From assembly GCF_900086725.1 (NCBI RefSeq), contig NZ_LT574836.1, positions 328,034 through 392,033 of the forward strand: DNA of 64,000 nucleotides, written 5' to 3'. The stretch is from Bariatricus massiliensis (GTDB taxonomy: Bacteria > Bacillota > Clostridia > Lachnospirales > Lachnospiraceae). The notes beneath the pieces are model-generated. The model was not told the DNA's origin. It did not search any database and saw only the letters and a program-made list of their open reading frames with translations. Numbering within the stretch: position 1 is the stretch's first letter; every line of letters begins with the position of its first letter. The position numbers were made by a program, and so were the translations under genes. Shown piece by piece: positions 57,751-64,000 of this stretch.

Positions 57751-58569
57751 ATGATTCATATCGGTGTGCTTGGAGAACAGCTTTCTCATTCATTGTCGCC
57801 CGACATTCACCGGTATCTGATGAAAGAAGAGCGGCTTCCATGCAGCTATCATGTGCTGGAAATGGAGAAGGAGAATATACCGAAGGTTCCGGAGCTTATG
57901 AAGATGCTGAATATCCGGGGGTTAAATGTGACGATTCCATATAAGGAAACTATGATGGAATATGTGGATGAGGTCAGCCCTCCGGCAAAGGAGATTGGAG
58001 CGCTGAATACCATTTGCTTGAAGGATGGACGGACATACGGCTATAATACGGACTATATTGGAATATTGAGAATGTTCCGGCAGAGCAGAATTTCTTTGAA
58101 GGGGAAACGTGTGCTGATATTAGGAAACGGCGGGGCGGCGAGAGCGGCAGCCGTGGCGGTACATCATGCCGGAGCGGCCAAGATTACAGTGGCAGGAAGA
58201 AGAAAAGATGCATTGGATGAACTTAGGACACAGTTTCCTTTTATAGAAACGGTAACCTACGACGCGATTGACCGTGGCGATATTATTATCAATACAACAC
58301 CTGTGGGCATGTACCCCAAGGTGGGGGTGAGCGCAGTTGGGAAGGAAGTGCTGCGGAGGTTCCGGGTGGCTGCCGACATCGTGTATAATCCACTTGAGAC
58401 AGAGTTCTTAAGGCTGGCCAAAGAGGAAGGGCTCCAAGTGGTCACGGGACTGCGGATGCTGATAGATCAGGCAATCGGTTCCCATGAAATTTGGTTTGGA
58501 CATCAGATGAAAGCTGAAGTAAGCGATGCACTGCACCGACAGCTGGCAGCCACCGTGAAGGCAGTGTAA
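57751..58569 (+). CDS. aroE: Shikimate dehydrogenase (second of two)
   Basis: 272 residues, standard AroE length. GEQLSHSLSPDIHRYLM, catalytic Lys in NVTIPYKETMMEYVDE and Asp in YNTDYIGIL; NADP domain LILGNGGAARAAAVA; end GLRMLIDQAIGSHEIWFG. The canonical PYK motif suggests this copy is the true biosynthetic enzyme, co-transcribed with aroF and aroB; the 54217 gene may have another substrate. Confidence 0.93.
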   Translation: MIHIGVLGEQLSHSLSPDIHRYLMKEERLPCSYHVLEMEKENIPKVPELMKMLNIRGLNVTIPYKETMMEYVDEVSPPAKEIGALNTICLKDGRTYGYNTDYIGILRMFRQSRISLKGKRVLILGNGGAARAAAVAVHHAGAAKITVAGRRKDALDELRTQFPFIETVTYDAIDRGDIIINTTPVGMYPKVGVSAVGKEVLRRFRVAADIVYNPLETEFLRLAKEEGLQVVTGLRMLIDQAIGSHEIWFGHQMKAEVSDALHRQLAATVKAV

Positions 58570-58595
58570 CGATTGAGATGGGCATGTTAAGAGAA

Positions 58596-58652
58596 AAAAC
58601 ACCGGGACAACCGAACGGCAAATTGAATGCCGCCGGACGGTCCCGGTGTTTT
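58596..58652. terminator. Bidirectional terminator between aroE and prs
   Basis: AAAACACCGGGAC pairs with GTCCCGGTGTTTT, with inner CCG/CGG and CGGC/GCCG pairs. A-run and T-run on the two sides serve the convergent aroE and prs genes. Confidence 0.9.
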
Positions 58653-58667
58653 ATAACATAGGAAACT

Positions 58668-59843
58668 TTATCTGCGGTTCTGACGCTTTGCCAGAAGCTC
58701 ATGAATCTTGTCCGTAGGATTCAGTACGGCGCTGATTGACATATCATGATTTAAGGAATCAATGATTAGTGCGAGGAATTTGCTCATGTCGGCCTTGACA
58801 AAATACGGTTTGTCATACAATTCCGGCGGGAGATAAGTCAGATTGGTGGTAATCAGCCTGTCCAGATATCCCTTTTCATAGTATTCGTCAAACTTCGCAA
58901 AACCGTCTGTAAAAAGTCCGAAAGTGGTACAAACAAACACCTGTGAGGCGCCGCGGTCTTTTAACTGCTTGGTAACATCCAGCATACTTTCGCCGGAAGA
59001 AATCATATCGTCCACGATAATTACGGTCTTCCCCTTAACATCATCACCAAGGAACTCATGCGCTACGATTGGGTTTTTGCCGTTGATGATAGTAGAATAG
59101 TCACGGCGCTTGTAGAACATGCCCATATCGACGCCGAGGACATTGGAAAAATAAACAGCCCGCTGCATAGCGCCCTCATCGGGGCTTACAATCATCAGAT
59201 GGTCTTTGTCCACCAGTAAGTCCGGCTCTGCCCGTAGCAGGGCTTTCATGAACTGATAGGGCGGGTTAAAGTTGTCAAATCCTTTCAGCGGGATGGCATT
59301 CTGTACCCGTGGGTCATGGGCGTCAAAGGTAATGATGTTGGACACGCCCATCTCCACCAGCTCTTCAAGGGCCAGTGCGCAGTCAAGGGATTCCCTCTTG
59401 GTACGCTTATGCTGACGGCCTTCGTATAAGAAGGGCATGATTACATTGAGACGGTGGGCCTTCCCGGTGGAAGCCGAAATAATACGCTTCAAATCCTGAT
59501 AGTGGTCGTCCGGCGACATGTGGTTCAAGTGGCCGTTTACATTATAAGTCAGGCTGTAATTGCATACATCTACCATTATAAATAAATCTTTTCCACGGAT
59601 ACTTTCTCCAAAGATGCCCTTGGCTTCGCCCGAGCCAAAACGGGGGCAGGAACTCTTTGCCAGATAACTGTCTGCCTTGTAAGAAGAATAAATCTCAGGA
59701 TCAAGGAAATCATTTAAAGATTCCTGACGGAATTTTACGATGTAGTTATCTACCTTTTCTCCCAATTTCCGGCAGCTTTCCAAAGCCGCAATTTTTAACG
59801 GTGCAACAGGCAGAGCCTGCTCCATAATTTCTATATTTGTCAT
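58668..59843 (-). CDS. prs: Ribose-phosphate pyrophosphokinase (long form)
   Basis: 391 residues, about 75 longer than classical Prs. Conserved: FEGSGEAKGIFGESIRGKDLF-like N-part (here FGSGEAKGIFGESIRGKDLFIM), HRLNVIMPFLYEGRQHKRTKRESLDCA, ITFDAHDPRVQNAI and the PRPP loop GKTVIIVDDMISSGESMLD. Makes PRPP for nucleotides, His and Trp. The extra N- and C-terminal parts are typical for a second Prs type in Clostridia; allosteric properties may differ. Confidence 0.92.
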   Translation of the reverse strand: MTNIEIMEQALPVAPLKIAALESCRKLGEKVDNYIVKFRQESLNDFLDPEIYSSYKADSYLAKSSCPRFGSGEAKGIFGESIRGKDLFIMVDVCNYSLTYNVNGHLNHMSPDDHYQDLKRIISASTGKAHRLNVIMPFLYEGRQHKRTKRESLDCALALEELVEMGVSNIITFDAHDPRVQNAIPLKGFDNFNPPYQFMKALLRAEPDLLVDKDHLMIVSPDEGAMQRAVYFSNVLGVDMGMFYKRRDYSTIINGKNPIVAHEFLGDDVKGKTVIIVDDMISSGESMLDVTKQLKDRGASQVFVCTTFGLFTDGFAKFDEYYEKGYLDRLITTNLTYLPPELYDKPYFVKADMSKFLALIIDSLNHDMSISAVLNPTDKIHELLAKRQNRR

Positions 59844-59988
59844 GTGTGCCTCCCAAGTGAAACTTGTCTTCTGTTACTTTTATACCATTATTTCGCCCGT
59901 AAGGCAAGAAAGAGCGTGTAAAAAATTGCATTTTCCACTCAAATTTAGTATGATAACCTTACAGTAGAAAAGATAGGGAGTTTAAGCC

Positions 59989-61344
59989 ATGAAGCACGAG
60001 CATATCATAAGCACAGTGGAAGAGGGCAGTATTGCATGGGAGCTGGGAATCGAACCCGGGGACAAGCTGCTGCAGATTAACGATGAAGTGATAGAAGATG
60101 TATTTGATTATCACTATTATATAAATGATGAAGAACTGACAGTTTTAATAGAAAAAGTGGACGGAGAAGAGTGGGAGCTTGAGATCGAGAAGGACTGTGA
60201 GGAGGATTTGGGCATCGAATTTGAGCAGGGACTGATGGATGAATACCGCTCCTGCAGAAATAAGTGCATGTTCTGCTTTATCGATCAGATGCCAAAGGGA
60301 ATGCGGGAGACGCTGTACTTCAAGGATGATGATTCCCGCCTCTCTTTTCTGCAAGGCAATTATGTGACACTTACCAATATGAGCGACCACGACATCGACC
60401 GGATCATCAGATACCATTTGGAGCCGATCAATGTGTCTATCCATACGACAAATCCTGAACTGCGGTGCAAGATGCTCCACAATCGATTTGCGGGAGAGGC
60501 CCTTCAAAAGGTACAGAGGCTCTATGAAGCCGGGATTACGATGAATGGGCAGATTGTACTGTGCAAGGGCGTCAATGACGGTGAGGAGCTGGAGCGGAGC
60601 ATCCGTGATATGAGCAGGTGGCTTCCGGTACTGCAGAGCGTGTCCATCGTTCCGGTAGGACTTACAAAGTTCCGGGAGGGATTGTATCCGCTGGAATCCT
60701 TTACGAAAGAGGATGCCCGGAGCGTGCTGCGCACCATCCACAGCTGGCAGGACAAGTTTTTTGAGGAGTATGGCATGCACTTTATTCAGGCCGGGGACGA
60801 ATGGTACATTCTGGCGGAGGAGGAACTGCCCCCGGAAGAGCGCTATGACGGTTATCTGCAGTTGGAGAATGGTGTGGGGATGCTGCGCCTGCTTCTCGAT
60901 GAATTTGAAGAAGTGTACGCGCATCTGGAGGGGGACGACAGGACTCGCCACATATCTCTGGCTACAGGAAAGCTTGCCTATCCTTATTTGAAGCAGATGC
61001 TGGATAAGATTGGAAGAAAATATCCAAAGCTTCAGACAGAGCTTTATCCTATTGACAATGAATTTTTTGGAGAGAAGATTACCGTATCCGGCCTGATTAC
61101 CGGTCAGGACTTGACTGCGCAGCTGAAAGGAAAAGAATTAGGAGAACGGCTGCTCCTGCCGGCAAATATGCTGCGCAGCGGTGAGGACGTATTTTTGGAT
61201 GATATAACGGTGGAGCAGGTCACTAGGACTTTACAAGTGGAGATAGATATTGTAAAATCAAGCGGTCAGGATTTTATAGAAGCAGTATTAGGTGAACGGA
61301 TGGACGATATCCGCTTAACAGCGAAGGAGATAGAATATGAGTAA
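59989..61344 (+). CDS. DUF512 protein: PDZ-like plus radical-SAM
   Basis: 451 residues. N-terminal PDZ-like segment (EHIISTVEEGSIAWELGIEPGDKLLQIND), then the radical-SAM cluster motif CRNKCMFCFIDQMPKGMRETLYFKDDDSRLSFLQGNYVTLTNM (residues about 77-120; CxxxCxxC). The C-terminal DUF512 domain (about 255-440) has DEWYILAEEELPP and SGEDVFLDDITVEQV. Function unknown; its regular neighbours der, plsY and gpsA are also seen here, with an 8-base overlap to der, so it is probably linked to ribosome or envelope biogenesis. Confidence 0.92.
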   Translation: MKHEHIISTVEEGSIAWELGIEPGDKLLQINDEVIEDVFDYHYYINDEELTVLIEKVDGEEWELEIEKDCEEDLGIEFEQGLMDEYRSCRNKCMFCFIDQMPKGMRETLYFKDDDSRLSFLQGNYVTLTNMSDHDIDRIIRYHLEPINVSIHTTNPELRCKMLHNRFAGEALQKVQRLYEAGITMNGQIVLCKGVNDGEELERSIRDMSRWLPVLQSVSIVPVGLTKFREGLYPLESFTKEDARSVLRTIHSWQDKFFEEYGMHFIQAGDEWYILAEEELPPEERYDGYLQLENGVGMLRLLLDEFEEVYAHLEGDDRTRHISLATGKLAYPYLKQMLDKIGRKYPKLQTELYPIDNEFFGEKITVSGLITGQDLTAQLKGKELGERLLLPANMLRSGEDVFLDDITVEQVTRTLQVEIDIVKSSGQDFIEAVLGERMDDIRLTAKEIEYE

Positions 61345-62665
61345 ACCAGTAGTTGCCATCGTTGGGCGTCCCAATGTAGGGAAATCAACGCTTTTTAACG
61401 CATTGGCAGGAGAAAAGATTTCAATTGTAAAAGATACACCCGGAGTTACACGAGACCGGATATATGCAGAGGTAAACTGGCTTGACAGAGAGTTTACCCT
61501 GATTGACACGGGCGGTATTGAGCCGGACAGCAACGATGTGATTCTCTCACAGATGCGTGAGCAGGCGCAGATCGCAATCGACACGGCGGACGTCATTTTG
61601 TTTATGACAGATGTAAAACAAGGCCTTGTGGATTCGGATTCCAAGGTGGCGGACATGCTGAGACGTTCACAGAAGCCGGTCATCCTCGTAGTCAACAAAG
61701 TGGATAATTTTAAGAAACTGATGCCCGATGTCTATGAGTTTTATAATCTTGGTATCGGTGACCCGGTACCTATTTCTTCGGCGGAACGGATAGGAATCGG
61801 CGATATGCTTGACAAGGTCGTGGAATTTTTCCCGGAGGCAGACGGAGAGGAAGAAGAGGATGAGCGTCCGAGGATTGCCATTGTGGGTAAGCCGAATGTC
61901 GGGAAGTCTTCTATTATCAATAAACTGATAGGAGAAGACCGTGTAATCGTCTCAGACATTGCCGGGACGACCAGAGACGCCATCGACACGAATGTGGTGC
62001 ATAATGGCAAAGAGTATGTGTTCATTGATACAGCAGGACTCCGGCGCAAGAATAAAATCAAAGAAGAACTGGAGCGTTACAGCATCATCCGTACGGTCAC
62101 CGCGGTAGAACGGGCAGACGTGGTGCTTGTAGTGATTGACGCCGAGGAGGGCGTGACCGAGCAGGATGCTAAGATCGCAGGGATTGCCCATGAGCGGGGC
62201 AAGGGTGTAATCATCGTAGTCAACAAATGGGACGCCATTGAAAAGAATGACAAGACAGTCAAAGAGTATGAACATCAAGTGAGGCTGATACTATCTTTTA
62301 TGCCGTACGCGGAGATTATGTATGTGTCCGCTGTGACCGGACAGAGGCTGCCCAAACTGTTCGATATGATAGACGTTGTCATCCAGAACCAGACGCTGCG
62401 TGTGGCCACCGGTGTCCTCAATGAGATAATGACCGAGGCTGTTGCCATGCAGCAGCCCCCGTCAGACAAGGGAAAGAGATTAAAACTTTATTATATTACG
62501 CAGGTGGCGGTAAAGCCGCCGACATTTGTCATTTTTGTCAATGATAAGGAACTGATGCACTTTTCTTATACCAGATATCTGGAAAATAAAATCAGAGAGG
62601 CATTTGGCTTTAAGGGAACTTCTTTGAAATTCTTTATCAGAGAGAGAAAGGAGAAGGACCGGTAA
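61337..62665 (+). CDS. der: Ribosome biogenesis GTPase Der (EngA)
   Basis: 442 residues with two GTPase domains: G1 GRPNVGKSTLFNAL and DTGG (first), GKPNVGKSSIINKL and DTAGL (second); NKVD and NKWD specificity motifs. C-terminal KH-like domain. Needed for 50S maturation. Overlaps the DUF512 gene by 8 bases. Confidence 0.96.
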   Translation: MSKPVVAIVGRPNVGKSTLFNALAGEKISIVKDTPGVTRDRIYAEVNWLDREFTLIDTGGIEPDSNDVILSQMREQAQIAIDTADVILFMTDVKQGLVDSDSKVADMLRRSQKPVILVVNKVDNFKKLMPDVYEFYNLGIGDPVPISSAERIGIGDMLDKVVEFFPEADGEEEEDERPRIAIVGKPNVGKSSIINKLIGEDRVIVSDIAGTTRDAIDTNVVHNGKEYVFIDTAGLRRKNKIKEELERYSIIRTVTAVERADVVLVVIDAEEGVTEQDAKIAGIAHERGKGVIIVVNKWDAIEKNDKTVKEYEHQVRLILSFMPYAEIMYVSAVTGQRLPKLFDMIDVVIQNQTLRVATGVLNEIMTEAVAMQQPPSDKGKRLKLYYITQVAVKPPTFVIFVNDKELMHFSYTRYLENKIREAFGFKGTSLKFFIRERKEKDR

Positions 62666-62667
62666 TC

Positions 62668-63312
62668 ATGGAGCGAGTTATCTGTTTGGTGATAGGCTAT
62701 GTCTTTGGATTATTCCAGACAGGCTATATATATGGGAGAATGAACAATATTGATATCCGTAAACATGGGAGCGGCAATGCAGGTTCCACGAACGCGCTGC
62801 GTACCATGGGGGTCAAGGCGGGGGCGATTACGCTTTTGGGGGATTGTTTTAAGTGTATCGCGGCCGTGCTGGTCGTAAGAGGGATTTATGCGGGAAGCCA
62901 TGCGGCTATTCTGCCGCTTCTGTCACTGTATGCAGGCTTCGGCGCGGTTTTAGGGCATAATTACCCGTTCTATCTTGGATTCAAGGGTGGAAAAGGGATT
63001 GCGGCTACAGGCGGCATGATTCTTGCCACCGATTTGCGCATGGCCGCACTGTGCCTGATAGTATTTGTCGTGATCGTGGCCGTGACGCGTTATGTTTCGC
63101 TGGCGTCTTTGACAGTGACGGTACTTTTTGTTGTGGAACTTGTGATTGCGGGCCAGCTGGGCGAATTCGCCATGAGTCAGGCGCATTTATTTGAAATGTA
63201 TGGAATCGGAGTCCTGTTTATGGCTTCGGCATTTTTTCAGCACCGGGCGAATATCAAACGTCTCAGAGAAGGGACGGAGAATAAAATCGGTTCTAAGAAA
63301 AAAGAAAAATAA
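62668..63312 (+). CDS. plsY: Glycerol-3-phosphate acyltransferase PlsY
   Basis: 214 residues, about five membrane helices. The three PlsY motifs are present: GSGNAGSTNALRTMG, LGHNYPFYLGFKGGKGIAATGG and the later motif region VFVVIVAVTRYVSLASL. Transfers acyl from acyl-phosphate to G3P, the first step of phospholipid synthesis. Two bases after der. C-terminus basic (KIGSKKKEK). Confidence 0.95.
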   Translation: MERVICLVIGYVFGLFQTGYIYGRMNNIDIRKHGSGNAGSTNALRTMGVKAGAITLLGDCFKCIAAVLVVRGIYAGSHAAILPLLSLYAGFGAVLGHNYPFYLGFKGGKGIAATGGMILATDLRMAALCLIVFVVIVAVTRYVSLASLTVTVLFVVELVIAGQLGEFAMSQAHLFEMYGIGVLFMASAFFQHRANIKRLREGTENKIGSKKKEK

Positions 63313-63354
63313 GGATGCTGTGAGGACATCCGGTATAGAAAGAAGGAGAATGAT

Positions 63355-64000
63355 ATGGCAAAAATTGGAGTAATGGGTGCAGGAAGCTGGGGAACCGCAC
63401 TTGCTCTGCTGCTTGACAAAAACGGCCACGAGGTTACGGTCTGGTCGATCGATAAGGCAGAGGTGGAGATGCTGGCGTCAAAGCGGGAGCATGAAAGCAA
63501 GCTTCCGGGAGTGAAGATTCCGGAAAGCATTGTTTTTACCAATGAACTGGCAGAAGGAGTAGAAGGTAAGGATGTGGTCGTTCTGGCGGTACCGTCTCCC
63601 TTTACAAGAAGCACGGCCCGTAGCATGAGCCCCTTTGTAAAAGAAGGCCAGCTACTGGTCAACGTGGCAAAGGGAATCGAGGAGACAACGCTTATGCCTC
63701 TCTCAGACCAGATAGAGGAGGAGATTCCGCAGGCGGATGTGGCAGTGCTTTCAGGCCCCAGCCATGCCGAGGAGGTAGGAAGAGGCCTGCCCACTACGGT
63801 TGTTGTCGGCGCGAAGAAGCGGGCCACCGCAGAGTACCTTCAGAAGATATTTATGAACGAAGTCTTCCGGGTATATACGAGTCCGGATATTCTTGGCATA
63901 GAGCTTGGCGGCTCATTGAAGAATGTCATCGCGCTTGCGGCGGGAATCGCTGACGGTCTCGGCTATGGGGATAATACAAAGGCGGCTCTGATTACCCGCG
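63355..64000 (+). CDS. gpsA: Glycerol-3-phosphate dehydrogenase [NAD(P)+] (3' end outside window)
   Basis: 215 residues are visible before the window ends. Rossmann motif GVMGAGSWGTALALLL, VLAVPSPFTRS, the GPSHAEEVGRGLPTTVV region and ALAAGIADGLGYGDNTKAAL. Makes G3P for PlsY, encoded just upstream (43-base gap, RBS AAGAAGGAG). The remaining about 120 residues would lie beyond 64000. Confidence 0.95.
   Translation, partial: MAKIGVMGAGSWGTALALLLDKNGHEVTVWSIDKAEVEMLASKREHESKLPGVKIPESIVFTNELAEGVEGKDVVVLAVPSPFTRSTARSMSPFVKEGQLLVNVAKGIEETTLMPLSDQIEEEIPQADVAVLSGPSHAEEVGRGLPTTVVVGAKKRATAEYLQKIFMNEVFRVYTSPDILGIELGGSLKNVIALAAGIADGLGYGDNTKAALITR

Noticed and set aside
1..64000. Phage, restriction-modification, toxin-antitoxin, CRISPR-Cas or rRNA genes
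   Set aside because: None could be supported; the only mobile content recognised is the ICE and small palindromic repeats.

Overview
The window is a stretch of Lachnospiraceae-like (Clostridium cluster XIVa, gut Firmicute) chromosome. This rests on gene order and protein style: a dgt-dnaG-rpoD-trmK-nif3 macromolecular-synthesis cluster, a double-domain PPK2 enzyme, the TGS-domain nucleoside kinase, a PotC-PotD fusion, a DUF512 radical-SAM gene beside der-plsY-gpsA, and a T-box in front of aroF. The species cannot be named from the sequence alone.

Bases 1 to about 14,420 are the right-hand part of an integrative conjugative element (ICE) of the Tn1549/CTn type. Its backbone is GC-rich. In order it carries the 3' part of a membrane-anchored CHAP hydrolase, DUF4315, a DUF4366 surface protein, two Cys-rich small proteins, a DUF4316-like protein, MobC, a MOBP-type relaxase, an XRE regulator, a TetR/MFS efflux cassette, a sigma-70-like protein, a roughly 0.5 kb structured noncoding region, a small conserved ORF and a large serine recombinase that reads out towards the right end. 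The element interrupts a sensor histidine kinase gene; only the kinase 3' end (ATP-binding domain) is seen at 14,423-14,755. The most striking feature is a family of nine near-identical palindromes, core TCGGGCCAAGTTGGCCCGA, found only inside the ICE at gene or module boundaries. Two of them bracket an AT-rich orphan gene, and another pair brackets the block holding the AT-rich efflux cassette. Three copies are translated in the same phase as TSGQVGPKS inside three unrelated proteins.

From 14.8 kb on the content is chromosomal: metF, a stand-alone Spo0A effector domain, tRNA-Gly and tRNA-Leu, polyphosphate:AMP phosphotransferase, the dgt-dnaG-rpoD group, a nucleoside kinase and an RluA pseudouridine synthase. 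Next comes the polyamine transporter operon potABCD (with a PotCD fusion) under its own XRE-cupin regulator, then a GNAT acetyltransferase, aroC, an L,D-transpeptidase, tgt and yajC. A glucan-use operon follows (malQ-lacI-glgP) with a 34-bp palindromic operator.

The right half is mostly amino acid biosynthesis: leuB-ilvD-ilvB, serC-serA, then a secreted NodB deacetylase and a three-gene redox cluster (ferredoxin-nitroreductase, ArsR-like regulator, EFR1 flavodoxin-ferredoxin). The shikimate block is aroE, a T-box leader with an apparent Phe (TTC) specifier, aroF, aroB and a second aroE. The window ends with a long-form PRPP synthetase, the DUF512 radical-SAM protein, der, plsY and the 5' part of gpsA. 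Coordinates and motifs were read by eye. Promoters, operators and RNA structures are pattern calls and not experimentally known.
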